Below, piece by piece: positions 18,722 through 28,013 of a DNA stretch of 58,633 bases. The stretch is from an uncultured Flavobacterium sp. (GTDB taxonomy: Bacteria > Bacteroidota > Bacteroidia > Flavobacteriales > Flavobacteriaceae), in the NCBI RefSeq assembly GCF_946220915.1, contig NZ_CAMIHH010000007.1, positions 1 to 58,633 of the forward strand, in the 5' to 3' direction. Within the stretch, counting starts at the first letter, position 1, and the number at the start of each line of letters is the position of its first letter. The position numbers and the translations under genes are program-made. The notes under the pieces were generated by a model. That model ran no database searches. It was not told the origin of the DNA and saw only the letters and a program-made list of their open reading frames with translations.

Positions 18722-20002
18722 TCAGATAACTTCCAGCAGGCGCTCCAGGGCCATACCCCTGGAACCTTTGATGAGAATGATGCTGTTTTCTATAGGGTTT
18801 TCAGAAATATTCTGCTTTAAGGCATCATAGCTCTCAAAAAAGCGCAGGTTCGCATCATTAGTTTTATTGGCATAAAAGTCTTTGCCTGTAAAATAAGTTT
18901 GGATGTCCTTTTCTTTGGCAAGCAGCTCCACGAGCCTTTTGTGCTCTTCATGGCTCTCTTCCCCGAGTTCGAACATGTCGCCCAATATGGCGATCTTGCC
19001 GCCCTCCAATTGCCTGAAGTTGGCTATGGCCGCTGCCATGCTGCTCGGGTTGGCGTTGTATGCATCCATTACGATCCTGTTGCTGCCTTTCTCCATAAGC
19101 TGCGAGCGGTTATTTGAAGGTATGTATGCCTCAATAGCCGCTTTTATCTTTTCGTTGCTTACGCGAAAAAAGGTGCCTATGGCGATGGCTGCGCTGATAT
19201 TGGCCGCGTTGTAAATGCCAATAAGATGCGACTGTATGTCCCGTCCATTGTATCGTAACTTTACCATAGGGTTGGCCTCCACAGCCTCTATGCGGACATC
19301 GCAATTATAATTTTCCCTGGCAAAAGTAAAGCGGGGCAAATTCCCCGTCTTTTCTTTTTGTATGGGATCATCCAGGTTTACAAATGCAGTTTTTTTATTT
19401 TGCTCCAGGTAAGTGTACAGTTCACTCTTCCCTGCAATTACACCCTCGAAACCGCCAAAGCCCTCGAGGTGCGCTTTTCCAAAATTAGTGATGTAACCAA
19501 AATTTGGTTCGGCAATTTTACAAAGTAATTCTATTTCTTTTTGGTGATTCGCACCCATTTCCACTATTCCGATCTCTGTATCCCTGGTAAAGGATAAAAG
19601 CGTTAGTGGTACGCCTATATGATTGTTAAGGTTGCCTATCGTGGCCGTGGTGTTATACTTTTCTGAAAGCACTGCATTGATAAGCTCTTTAGTTGTGGTC
19701 TTGCCATTGCTTCCGGTAAGTGCGATCACGGGCAGGCCAAGCTCCCGGCGGTGATAACCCGCGAGTTCCTGTAAAGCGGTAAGGCTGTCCTGTACCAATA
19801 GCATCCTGTCGCCGGTATTATATGCAGGATTATCAATTACAACATATTTTGCGCCTTTTACAAGCGCTTCCCCGGCAAAGGTGTTGGCATCGAAATTATC
19901 ACCCTTTAGGGCAATGAACAGGCAGCCCGGCGTTATTTTTCGGGTGTCTGTTGAAAGTGAAGTGCATTGCAGAAAGTAGCTGTATAATTCCTGGATTTCC
20001 AT
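18722..20002 (-). CDS. murF: UDP-N-acetylmuramoyl-tripeptide--D-alanyl-D-alanine ligase
   Basis: MurF adds D-Ala-D-Ala to the UDP-MurNAc-tripeptide in the cytoplasm with ATP, the last step before lipid I. The 426-residue protein has the Mur ligase ATP loop TGSNGKTTTKE (lysine 101), the MurF signature GNLNNHIGVPLTLL near residues 124-137, and EMGANHQKEIE. The C-terminal domain contains MDAYNANPSSM and ILGDMFELGEESHEEH, typical of MurF. It is separated from gldJ upstream by a gldJ terminator, and its start lies only 16 bases after that stem, so the promoter may overlap it. Confidence 0.94.
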   Translation of the reverse strand: MEIQELYSYFLQCTSLSTDTRKITPGCLFIALKGDNFDANTFAGEALVKGAKYVVIDNPAYNTGDRMLLVQDSLTALQELAGYHRRELGLPVIALTGSNGKTTTKELINAVLSEKYNTTATIGNLNNHIGVPLTLLSFTRDTEIGIVEMGANHQKEIELLCKIAEPNFGYITNFGKAHLEGFGGFEGVIAGKSELYTYLEQNKKTAFVNLDDPIQKEKTGNLPRFTFARENYNCDVRIEAVEANPMVKLRYNGRDIQSHLIGIYNAANISAAIAIGTFFRVSNEKIKAAIEAYIPSNNRSQLMEKGSNRIVMDAYNANPSSMAAAIANFRQLEGGKIAILGDMFELGEESHEEHKRLVELLAKEKDIQTYFTGKDFYANKTNDANLRFFESYDALKQNISENPIENSIILIKGSRGMALERLLEVI

Positions 20003-20017
20003 AAAGTGTATAAAAAT

Positions 20018-20040
20018 AAAAGCCCTAAGATAGGGCTTTT
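20018..20040 (-). terminator. gldJ terminator
   Basis: A perfect ten-base inverted repeat (AAAAGCCCTA / TAGGGCTTTT) has a three-base loop. On the minus strand a T-rich run follows. It sits between the gldJ stop and the murF start. Confidence 0.82.
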
Positions 20041-20063
20041 ATTAGATATTTTAGATCGAAATA

Positions 20064-21743
20064 TTATTTGTTGCGTGCTGTCTTCTTACCGGATTTCGGT
20101 CCTACTTTAGACATTGCACAACGGAAACCGATGTAGTCTGTAGCCATATCCTGCGGGAAGTACCTTCTTTGTGCAGGATCAAGCCAATAAGCACGATCCC
20201 TCCATGAGCCACCTTTATACACCCTTACATTATCATTGATAAGCGTAGTCCTTTTTGATGATGTATCGTATTTCCTTACCATGTTGCCAAGGCTGTCTTT
20301 AGATACAAGGTGCTTTGGAGAATGATACATCCTTTCGGCATCCTGTGCAGCGGGTGTAGCGCCTTCCTCAGAAGATCCGAAGTCAAAGTAACGTGTAGAC
20401 TGCCTGTCACCATCCCTGATATTCCTGTTATCGGCTTTGGTGTAGTTTTGCCTAAGGTAAGTATCGTCCGATGTGATCTGTTGCTGTGCTATCTGGCCAG
20501 GCAGGTTCCTGTACTGGATCCTTCCGTTGGCAAGCGTATCGTATTCAATAGTTTCAGAAGTTACGATCTCAGCCCTTCCGTCTTCACCGATTTTGTTTTT
20601 CATGTAAACGTTACCCCTGTAATAGTTGAAGTCATTAGCTTCGTCATCAACTATCGGGCGGTACACGTCGGCCACCCATTCAGCCACGTTTCCTGCCATG
20701 TCATACAGGCCGAAATCGTTTGGCGGGTAAGATTTTGCAGGTGCTGTAATATCTGCATTATCGTCAGACCAACCGGCAATTCCGCCGTAGTCACCTTTAC
20801 CTTGCTTAAAGTTGGCAAGCTGGTCACCTTTAGACTGGCGTTTTGAGTTACGGGTGTATTGGCCTTTCCAAGGGTATTTTTTGTTACCCCTGTACATGTT
20901 GTATTCGCGGTTTCCTACAAGGGCTACTGCTGCATATTCCCATTCAGCTTCGGTAGGAAGCCTGTACTCAGGAAGGATGATCCCGGATGTCCTTTGGGCG
21001 TATACGTTTTTAGCGTCTTCTTTATTGGCAAGTTTGTTTCGGGGCCCTTTTTGCACGATCTCTTCATTGCCGCCATAGCTCTTGGTCGGGCTTTCAAGGT
21101 AAGCTTCGGTGCTGAAAGTGCTTTCGGCAGTGGCATCAAGTATCTTGGCATCTCTTTTAAGGTAGCCTTCCTGCTCAAGCATTAGCTCGTTAACACGGTC
21201 TGTCCTCCACTTGCTGAATTCAACAGCCTGGATCCAGTTTACGCCCACCACCGGGTAGCTGCTGTATGCAGGGTGCCTGAGGTAGTTGTTGGTCATGGTC
21301 TCGTTATAGCCAAGTGCGCTTCTCCATACAAGCGTATCCGGCAGCGCGCCAACATAAATGTTTTTATAATTTTCCTCAGTAGGAGGGAATACTGTTTTTA
21401 ACCAGTCAAGGTATTCCATGTACATAACATTGGTTACCTCGGTTTCATCCATATAGAAAGACTGGACGTGCTGCTGTGTCGGAGAGTTGTTCCAATCGTG
21501 CATAACATCATCCTGAACCCTGCCCATGGTGTACGTTCCGCCTTCAACTTCAACAAGCCCCGGAGCAGCTTCCTGCCCTTTGTACTTCGAATTGTGCTGG
21601 AAACCACCTTTCTTGTCATTGATCTTCCAACCCGTAGCTGTGGAAGTGTTACCGCCGGAGTTTTTCTTGCTGCAACCGGTAAAACCAACCGTTATCGCCA
21701 ATGCGACCAACAATTTTAAAGCCGTGATTTTGTTAACTTTCAT
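20064..21743 (-). CDS. gldJ: gliding motility lipoprotein GldJ
   Basis: GldJ is an outer-membrane-associated lipoprotein needed for gliding and for stable GldK and T9SS activity in Flavobacterium. The ATG at 21743 gives 559 residues with a lipoprotein signal (lipobox around FTGC, Cys24); an upstream in-frame ATG would add 16 residues. The body is of the formylglycine-generating-enzyme (FGE) fold: GGTYTMGRVQDD, FYMDETEVTNVMYMEYLDW, EWEYAA, YDMAGNVAEWVADVY, YKGGSWRDRAYWLDP and IGFRCAMSKV. It is divergent from porU across a gap of about 200 bases, an arrangement I know from other flavobacteria. The C-terminal tail (KKTARNK) corresponds to the segment known to matter for gliding. Confidence 0.92.
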   Translation of the reverse strand: MKVNKITALKLLVALAITVGFTGCSKKNSGGNTSTATGWKINDKKGGFQHNSKYKGQEAAPGLVEVEGGTYTMGRVQDDVMHDWNNSPTQQHVQSFYMDETEVTNVMYMEYLDWLKTVFPPTEENYKNIYVGALPDTLVWRSALGYNETMTNNYLRHPAYSSYPVVGVNWIQAVEFSKWRTDRVNELMLEQEGYLKRDAKILDATAESTFSTEAYLESPTKSYGGNEEIVQKGPRNKLANKEDAKNVYAQRTSGIILPEYRLPTEAEWEYAAVALVGNREYNMYRGNKKYPWKGQYTRNSKRQSKGDQLANFKQGKGDYGGIAGWSDDNADITAPAKSYPPNDFGLYDMAGNVAEWVADVYRPIVDDEANDFNYYRGNVYMKNKIGEDGRAEIVTSETIEYDTLANGRIQYRNLPGQIAQQQITSDDTYLRQNYTKADNRNIRDGDRQSTRYFDFGSSEEGATPAAQDAERMYHSPKHLVSKDSLGNMVRKYDTSSKRTTLINDNVRVYKGGSWRDRAYWLDPAQRRYFPQDMATDYIGFRCAMSKVGPKSGKKTARNK

Positions 21744-21848
21744 CTTTCTGTAGGTAAATAAATTTCGTGGCGCAATATAATAATTAACCATTAAACTGCA
21801 ACACGTTTTGAAAATTTTTAATCAAATTCCAAAATTAAGTTAAATGTC

Positions 21849-21881
21849 TTTGTCTACAACGCCCAAATTGAAGTAATATTG
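21849..21881 (+). promoter_or_regulatory. promoter candidate for porU
   Basis: TTTG at 21849-21852 and TAATATTG at 21874-21881 (one mismatch to TAnnTTTG) are spaced 21 bases apart. The porU ATG follows at 21948, leaving a leader of about 60 bases. Confidence 0.45.
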
Positions 21882-21947
21882 CAACATCCAAGAAGAAAAA
21901 AGTTTACCTTTCCCGTGTAATATATCGGCGCTGTCTGCGTTGTGTCA

Positions 21948-24900
21948 ATGATGAAAAAGAGATTACTATTTTTTATGCTGCTTGCCTCTGTAGTGTCGTT
22001 TGGGCAGCAAAGCGGCGAAATTGTTTTGCAGTGGGCCGGAAGCCCGGATGCGGCTCCCGGAGCGGCTGCCTCTGCAATCCCGCGGTTTCAGGGCAATTAC
22101 ACTAATTATGATCCCAGTAGCAACCAGCTTTTTTTCCAAAACAGCATTGCGGTACCATCAGCTGCAAATCCTGCTTCGCTTGTAATCAGTAATGTAGTAT
22201 ATGAAGGAATACCCGTATCCGGCCTGGGAAAATTATCATCATCAGCTCTCCCTGCCGCAATCAATGCAAAATTAATATCATCCCTCGCACGCGACCAGTG
22301 GTATGCGTCGATTTCACTTTCTCCTATAATAAAAGATGGAGGCAGCTATAAGCGTGTAAAATCTTTTTCTTACTCCTTTAGCTTTGATGCTTCTGTCGCA
22401 ACGATGAGAAATGCTGCCGATTTTAATACAATTGCAAACTCGGTGCTCGCTACTGGCGAATGGTACCGGTTTTATGTAGAAAAATCAGGGGTGTACAAAA
22501 TCACACGTTCTTTCCTGCAAAGCCTGGGCATGAGCGTGAATGTAGATCCGCGCACCATTAAAATATATGGTAACGGAGGCCGCATGCTCCCCCTGCTCAA
22601 CAGTGTTGACTATCCATCCGACCTGGCCGAGAATGCTATTTCGGTAATTGGTGAAGAAGATGGTAGTTTTGGCAGCGCCGACTATATCTTGTTTTATGCA
22701 GAAGGCGTGGATAACTGGAACACCGACAGCGAAACGCACAGTAACCTTTTTGTTGACAGGTCATATTATTATGTAACTGCTGGTGGAAGCAACGGCAAGC
22801 GTATCGGCATCCAGCCCCAGCCATCAGGCACAGCTACCGTTACCACCTCTGTTTTTGATGAGTACCAATACCACGAAAAAGACCTTTTTAATATAGCGAG
22901 GCTCGGCCGAAAATGGCATGGCGAAGAATTCAATGTGCAAAATGAGCAGGATTTTGATTTTACAATCCCTGATATAGCGCCCGGTCCCGCAACGGTAATT
23001 GTGAGTGCCGCATCTAATTCTTCAACGCCCACAACAATGGCGGTAAAGGTAAACGGCACCGATATTGGCAGCATGAGCTTTCAGAACACCGATAATGACA
23101 TTGCGGCACAGGACGGCAAGGTTACCGGTGGCTTTACTCCCTCGGGTGGCGCGATAACTGTAAACCTTTCGTATAACAATGGTGGTGTGCCGGGCAACAG
23201 CGCATGGCTGGATTATATCATCATTAAGGCCAAGCGCAACCTTAACGGCAACGGCAAGCAGTTTCGTTTCCGGCTTAATGATGCTGCGGGTAATGTTGGG
23301 GTTATCCAATATAGCCTTTCAAATGCTGCAGGCATTGCACAGGTTTGGGACATTACCAACATATATGATGCCTCTGCAATAATAAACGATGGGGCTCAGT
23401 CACAGTTTTCATTTAGATCGTCATTGGGGGAAGTGAGGCAATACATAGCAGTAGTCCCGAATGATTACTACACGCCGTTGCGTGAAGGAAGGCCCAAGGT
23501 AGCCAACCAAAACCTTAAAGGCACGATCCTCAAAAATGAGCAGGGCCAGTTCCAGGACCTGGATTACCTCATTGTTACCCCGGCATCCTTAACCTCGGCT
23601 GCCGAACGGCTGGCCGCTATTCACCGCAACCTTGGACTTACCGTGAAGGTGGTGGCCCTGGAGCCCATCTACCAGGAATTTTCCTCAGGAAAGCAGGATA
23701 TCGGTGCGATACGCAACTTTGTCAAATATATTTATAACAATGCATCGGCGCCATCGGAAAGGCTAAAGTACCTAAACCTCTTTGGTGATGCATCTTTTGA
23801 CTATAAAAACAGGATACCGAACAATACCAACATAGTGCCGACCTTTCATGGCTACAATCCTACGCACCCTACGGCTAATTATAGTGGCGTGGTAACTTTT
23901 GTATCCGACGACTTTTTTGGCTATATGGATCCGAATGAAGGAAGGATGAGGTTTAATGACAGCAGCGAGCGCCTTGATATTGCTGTGGGGCGGATGCTGG
24001 TAGATGGCAGGTCGCAGGCTGATGAGATGATCGATAAAGTGGTAGATTACCTGAGCCCCGATTCCTACGGAAGATGGCGCAATGAATACGTAATGATAAC
24101 GGACGACCTTGATAATAACGGGGAGGAATTTGTGCCGAGAATGGAAGATCTTTATGAAAGTATCATTAATAGCGAAAGGAAGTTTATTAATATAAAAAAG
24201 GTGCACTCTGACGCTTTTGTACAACAGGCATCGGCGGGAGGGCAGCGCTATCCGGATGCGAAAGAGCAGATCATAAGAGCAGTCAATTATGGCAGCCTTG
24301 TGGTAAATTACCTGGGTCATGGCGGTGAAGATGGTATGGCCGGTGAGCGCCTTTTTGAAAAGACCGATGCGCAAAACCTTACCAACCGGTTTAAGTATCC
24401 GTTGTTTCTTACTGCTACATGCGAGCTTACGCGGTTTGATAATCCGTACCGCCCCACTGCCGGGGAATACCTGTACTGGAATGCAGCAGGAGGTGCCATC
24501 GCCATGATTACCACTACACGGTCTATCTATACGAGTGCTGCATATAGCCTCAATAATAATATTACTTCAAGGCTTTATGCTTTTGATAATGAGCTGGGTA
24601 ACGATTATCCTTCCATGGCAGAAGCGCTACGCCAGACAAAAGTTCTGTTGTCAGATACATCTATACGTTGCGTGGCATTCATTGGCGACCCGGCTTTAAA
24701 AATGGCAATACCTAAGCCAAAAATTGTCCTTACGGCTATAAATGACGTGCCGGTAGCACAGTCTACCGATGTGTTAAAATCCCTCGCTTACGTAAAACTT
24801 GCCGGGCAGGTAACTAATGAGAATGATGTATTGCTTGCCAATTATAACGGTGAGCTTGAGGTAACCGTTTTTGATAAACAAATGAGCCGGAATACACTTG

Positions 24901-25799
24901 ATAATGATCATGAGGGGGTAATTACCCCATTCGACGTACTTGGCGAAACCATATTTCGGGGCAATGCTTCTGTAACCAATGGTAAGTTCGAATTTGGGTT
25001 TGTTGTGCCAAGGGACATCCGGATACCGGTAGGGCAGGGCAGGATAAGTTTTTATGCCAAAAAAAGCAACGTGCTTGAGGACCAGACAGGTTACAGCACC
25101 GCGATAAAAATTGGCGGTGTAAATGAAAATGCAGCTGCTGATAATACCGCCCCCAAGGTAAGGCTGTACATGAATGATGAAACGTTCATATCAGGCGGCA
25201 TAACCAATCAGTCTCCCATATTGCTGGTGTTCCTTGAAGATGAGCACGGCATTAACACTGCCAGCGGCATTGGGCACGACATTATAGGTATCCTGGACGG
25301 GGATGAAAACAATCCGTTCATCATGAACGACTATTACGAGACCGAGCTGAACGACTATACAAGGGGTAAGCTGCGCTTTCCGTTTGCCAATCTCGAAAAA
25401 GGCCTCCATACACTCACTTTTAAGGCCTGGGACGTATACAATAACCTTGTGACGGCCGAAATACAGTTTGTGGTGATAGGCGATGAAGTACTGAAGCTTG
25501 ACAAGGTGCTTAACTACCCGAATCCCTTTGTAAGCTACACCGAATTTTGGTTTACACACAACAGGCCGTTTGAGCCACTCGATGTTCAGGTGCAGATACT
25601 TACGGTTTCCGGAAAGATAGTCAAAACGATAAACCAGCAGGTTGCCACCGATGGCTTTTTGTGCCGCGACATCAAGTGGGATGGGCGTGACGATTTTGGA
25701 GACAGGATCGGTAAGGGCGTATACATATACAAGCTCACGGTGCGGTCTGCCACATCAAATAAAACTGCCGAAAAATATGAAAAACTTGTATTGCTGTAA
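21948..25799 (+). CDS. porU: type IX secretion system sortase PorU
   Basis: PorU is a gingipain-like (C25) cysteine protease at the cell surface that removes C-terminal sorting domains from T9SS cargo and attaches the cargo to lipopolysaccharide. Starting at 21948 (ATG at 21951 also possible) it has 1,283 residues with a signal peptide ending SFGQ. Catalytic residues are visible as His791 in NYLGHGGEDG and Cys825 in LTATCELTRF. The N-terminal 500 residues are beta-rich. The last 95 or so residues (VLNYPNPF ... GKGVYIYKLTV ... EKLVLL) look like a type A T9SS sorting domain, which PorU is known to keep. porV follows 40 bases later on the same strand. Confidence 0.93.
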   Translation: MMKKRLLFFMLLASVVSFGQQSGEIVLQWAGSPDAAPGAAASAIPRFQGNYTNYDPSSNQLFFQNSIAVPSAANPASLVISNVVYEGIPVSGLGKLSSSALPAAINAKLISSLARDQWYASISLSPIIKDGGSYKRVKSFSYSFSFDASVATMRNAADFNTIANSVLATGEWYRFYVEKSGVYKITRSFLQSLGMSVNVDPRTIKIYGNGGRMLPLLNSVDYPSDLAENAISVIGEEDGSFGSADYILFYAEGVDNWNTDSETHSNLFVDRSYYYVTAGGSNGKRIGIQPQPSGTATVTTSVFDEYQYHEKDLFNIARLGRKWHGEEFNVQNEQDFDFTIPDIAPGPATVIVSAASNSSTPTTMAVKVNGTDIGSMSFQNTDNDIAAQDGKVTGGFTPSGGAITVNLSYNNGGVPGNSAWLDYIIIKAKRNLNGNGKQFRFRLNDAAGNVGVIQYSLSNAAGIAQVWDITNIYDASAIINDGAQSQFSFRSSLGEVRQYIAVVPNDYYTPLREGRPKVANQNLKGTILKNEQGQFQDLDYLIVTPASLTSAAERLAAIHRNLGLTVKVVALEPIYQEFSSGKQDIGAIRNFVKYIYNNASAPSERLKYLNLFGDASFDYKNRIPNNTNIVPTFHGYNPTHPTANYSGVVTFVSDDFFGYMDPNEGRMRFNDSSERLDIAVGRMLVDGRSQADEMIDKVVDYLSPDSYGRWRNEYVMITDDLDNNGEEFVPRMEDLYESIINSERKFINIKKVHSDAFVQQASAGGQRYPDAKEQIIRAVNYGSLVVNYLGHGGEDGMAGERLFEKTDAQNLTNRFKYPLFLTATCELTRFDNPYRPTAGEYLYWNAAGGAIAMITTTRSIYTSAAYSLNNNITSRLYAFDNELGNDYPSMAEALRQTKVLLSDTSIRCVAFIGDPALKMAIPKPKIVLTAINDVPVAQSTDVLKSLAYVKLAGQVTNENDVLLANYNGELEVTVFDKQMSRNTLDNDHEGVITPFDVLGETIFRGNASVTNGKFEFGFVVPRDIRIPVGQGRISFYAKKSNVLEDQTGYSTAIKIGGVNENAAADNTAPKVRLYMNDETFISGGITNQSPILLVFLEDEHGINTASGIGHDIIGILDGDENNPFIMNDYYETELNDYTRGKLRFPFANLEKGLHTLTFKAWDVYNNLVTAEIQFVVIGDEVLKLDKVLNYPNPFVSYTEFWFTHNRPFEPLDVQVQILTVSGKIVKTINQQVATDGFLCRDIKWDGRDDFGDRIGKGVYIYKLTVRSATSNKTAEKYEKLVLL

Positions 25800-25814
25800 A
25801 AAACCTTATATTTG
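25786..25814 (+). promoter_or_regulatory. promoter candidate for porV
   Basis: TTG at 25786-25788 and TATATTTG at 25807-25814 (full consensus) are spaced 18 bases. The first part lies inside the end of porU, and the porV ATG follows at 25840. porV may therefore be transcribed separately as well as by read-through. Confidence 0.55.
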
Positions 25815-25839
25815 TTCCCCGTTTAATTCCAAAATACTA

Positions 25840-27024
25840 ATGAAAAGAATATTTTTAGTTGCCCTGTGCTTTTTGGGCGTACAAATGGCCAAAGCCCAGA
25901 GTGAACGAGTTATTACCACAGGTGTGCCCTTTTTATTGATCGCTGCCGATGCACGCGCTGCCGGTATGGGCGACCAGGGGGTTGCCACTTCATCCGACGT
26001 TTATTCGCAACAATGGAACCCCGCAAAATATGCTTTCGCATTAAGGCAGCACGGGCTTTCTGTAAGCTATACTCCCTACCTTACCGATATTGCCAACGAC
26101 ATATCCTTAGGGCAGGTTACTTATTTTAACAGGTTTAATGAAAGGATGGCATTTGCTGGAAGCCTGCGCTATTTTGGCCTTGGCGACATCGAGCTCAGGC
26201 AGACAGGCGATCCCAATGAGCCGGTTGTGACAAGGAGCCCCAACGAGCTGTCGATAGATGGTTCATTTGCGCTGAAACTTGACGAGCAATTTTCAATGTC
26301 GGTTGCGGCACGCTACATCCGTTCCAATTTAAGGATCCCTGAGGCTGCTGGCGGAGGCGATGCTGCTGCGGCAAGTACGTTTGCAGTAGATGTTGCCGGT
26401 TTCTACCAGTCGGAAGAAGTTGCAATGTCTGACTTCAACGGACGCTGGAGGGCAGGGTTTAACTTCCAGAATATGGGGCCTAAGATCAGCTATGACAATG
26501 ACGAAACGCTAAGCTCCAATTTCCTTCCGGCCAACTTAAGGCTGGGCGGCGGATTTGATTTCATTTTTGACGAATACAATAAGCTGGGTGTGAACGTTGA
26601 AGTTACCAAGCTTTTGGTGCCCACACCACAAAAAATCGAAGACCTTAATGATGATGGCGAAATAGATAACCAGGATTATATTATACGTAATGAAAGGTAT
26701 AACGATGTTAACTGGGTATCGGGTATGTTCAAGTCATTTGGCGATGCACCGGATGGGTTTGGCGAAGAGTTGAAGGAGTTTACCTATGCGGTAGGGGCCG
26801 AATATCTTTACCAGGACTCTTTTGCGCTTCGCCTGGGCTACTTTAATGAAGACGAAATGAAAGGTGCGCGTAAGTTCTTTTCACTGGGCGCAGGTTTTAA
26901 ATATACTTCGATAAAAATAGATGTGTCGTACCTTTTCTCAGCATCACAGGTGCGCAACCCTCTTGAAAATACCCTTCGCTTTTCGCTGTCATTCGACTTT
27001 GGCGATGAGTGGGATGAATATTAA
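25840..27024 (+). CDS. porV: type IX secretion system outer-membrane channel protein PorV
   Basis: PorV (also LptO) is an outer-membrane barrel of the FadL/OmpP1 fold. It takes folded cargo from the SprA translocon and shuttles it to PorU. The ATG at 25840 gives 394 residues with a signal peptide (residues 1-19, ending AKAQ); the frame is open 198 bases farther upstream inside porU, but that part overlaps coding sequence. The family signature TGVPFLLIAADARAAGMGD (about residues 26-44) and QQWNPAKYAF near residue 60 are clear, and the protein ends FSLSFDFGDEWDEY. It is the cognate partner of the T9SS plug encoded at 4.7-5.9 kb. Confidence 0.93.
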   Translation: MKRIFLVALCFLGVQMAKAQSERVITTGVPFLLIAADARAAGMGDQGVATSSDVYSQQWNPAKYAFALRQHGLSVSYTPYLTDIANDISLGQVTYFNRFNERMAFAGSLRYFGLGDIELRQTGDPNEPVVTRSPNELSIDGSFALKLDEQFSMSVAARYIRSNLRIPEAAGGGDAAAASTFAVDVAGFYQSEEVAMSDFNGRWRAGFNFQNMGPKISYDNDETLSSNFLPANLRLGGGFDFIFDEYNKLGVNVEVTKLLVPTPQKIEDLNDDGEIDNQDYIIRNERYNDVNWVSGMFKSFGDAPDGFGEELKEFTYAVGAEYLYQDSFALRLGYFNEDEMKGARKFFSLGAGFKYTSIKIDVSYLFSASQVRNPLENTLRFSLSFDFGDEWDEY

Positions 27025-27030
27025 AATTTT

Positions 27031-27167
27031 AACCACATAGATACATAGGTTTCATTTAGGTGGAAGAGGATTTAAAGGCAAGCCATAGGGAAGCAAAGCT
27101 TCTGCTTAGTGTAACTTTAAGATTTTGTTTACCTCGGCCCTGAAAAAACTATGTGCCTATGTGGTTT
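27031..27167. repeat. imperfect inverted repeat element between porV and cdd
   Basis: The 18-base arm AACCACATAGATACATAG (27031-27048) matches, at 16 of 18 positions, the reverse complement of 27150-27167, across a 101-base interior. The arms resemble a dispersed intergenic sequence I remember from Flavobacterium genomes. The element starts six bases after the porV stop and ends 28 bases before the cdd ATG. No coding sequence is convincing inside it. Confidence 0.6.
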
Positions 27168-27195
27168 AATTGTTTTAAAACCGATGGTTATTTTA

Positions 27196-27678
27196 ATGGA
27201 AAAGATTACCCTTACCACCACATTTACCGTGTATGATTCGGCCAGCGACCTGCCCGAACCCGTTCGCCTGCTGATGCAGCGTGCGGTAGAAGTGCGTAAA
27301 ACCGCCCATGCGCCTTATTCTAAATTTCGTGTGGGGGCAGCTTTACAGCTTGATAATGGAGAGGTGGTTATTGGTTCCAACCAGGAAAATGCAGCATATC
27401 CCTCAGGCCTTTGCGCCGAAAGGGTGGCGGTGTTCCAAGCAGGTGCGGCACATCCCGGGGCGAAGATTACAACCCTTGCCATAAGTGCTGCGGCCGACAG
27501 TAAAATTGTAGACAGCCCTATACCGCCTTGTGGCGCCTGTCGCCAGTCACTCGCCGAATATGAAATGATGCAGGGCGTACCAATGGAAATTTACTTCATG
27601 GGCGAAACCGGCAAAGTATATAAGTCGGATTCCCTGCAAAACCTGCTTCCGCTGGTTTTTGATAAGGATTATTTATAA
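27196..27678 (+). CDS. cdd: cytidine deaminase
   Basis: Cytidine deaminase converts cytidine and deoxycytidine to uridine and deoxyuridine in pyrimidine salvage. From the ATG at 27196 the protein has 160 residues, normal for the homotetrameric form; the frame is open to 27151, but those residues come from the neighbouring inverted repeat. The zinc site is complete: Cys73 and the catalytic Glu75 in GLCAERVAVF, and Cys112 and Cys115 in PPCGACRQ. The substrate-binding YSKFRVGAAL and NQENAAYPSG segments are present. A strong terminator follows, so the gene is probably expressed alone or with porV. Confidence 0.94.
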   Translation: MEKITLTTTFTVYDSASDLPEPVRLLMQRAVEVRKTAHAPYSKFRVGAALQLDNGEVVIGSNQENAAYPSGLCAERVAVFQAGAAHPGAKITTLAISAAADSKIVDSPIPPCGACRQSLAEYEMMQGVPMEIYFMGETGKVYKSDSLQNLLPLVFDKDYL

Positions 27679-27683
27679 GATAC

Positions 27684-27707
27684 AAAAGAGGCTTCGGCCT
27701 CTTTTTT
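27684..27707 (+). terminator. cdd terminator
   Basis: A nine-base stem, AAAAGAGGC / GCCTCTTTT, is closed by a TTCG tetraloop and followed by T bases, beginning five bases after the cdd stop. Confidence 0.9.
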
Positions 27708-27828
27708 GTTGGGCCATGTCGTAATGATGATGCGCTGTTGTCAAAGGCTCAAAGCCTTGTGTTTTGTTGTTTCTATATTCCGTTTATCAAGTCTGTAGAA
27801 AAAATGATGTTGCTTGTCAGGCAGGGGT

Positions 27829-27869
27829 GAAGCTTCTCTCTTCTTTAGGTAGGTTGGGAGAGAGGCTTC
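27829..27869. repeat. hairpin element before pdhA
   Basis: GAAGCTTCTCTC (27829-27840) pairs with GAGAGAGGCTTC (27858-27869) at 11 of 12 positions around a 17-base loop. It is not followed by a T run and stands away from any gene end, so it looks like a small intergenic palindrome rather than a terminator. Confidence 0.5.
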
Positions 27870-27921
27870 TCAAAAAATCAAAAATACTTCCCATAAATTT
27901 TTACTTCTAAACGGGATATGC

Positions 27922-27929
27922 TATTTTTG
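27922..27929 (+). promoter_or_regulatory. -7 box candidate for pdhA
   Basis: TATTTTTG is a full match to TAnnTTTG. The ATG of pdhA follows at 28014, giving a leader of about 80 bases. A -33 TTG at standard distance is not clear. Confidence 0.5.
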
Positions 27930-28013
27930 CATTTCGCAAATTTGTGTGAGGAAACTTTTTGCGGCCAAAAGAACATTTTTTACTACAATCACATTAGCAC
28001 CAATAATTGAGCA

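Larger units (their letters stand above)
27708..28013. other. 306-base intergenic region before pdhA
   Basis: Beyond the cdd terminator this stretch contains one hairpin (27829-27869, listed separately) and a pdhA -7 box (27922-27929). I see no tRNA, small gene or known riboswitch. The leader of pdhA from the predicted start is about 80 bases and contains no strong structure that I can identify by eye. Confidence 0.5.

Noticed and set aside
23772..24374. Minus-strand open frame of 200 codons inside porU
   Set aside because: It is the antisense shadow of the catalytic region of porU and lacks protein-family features.
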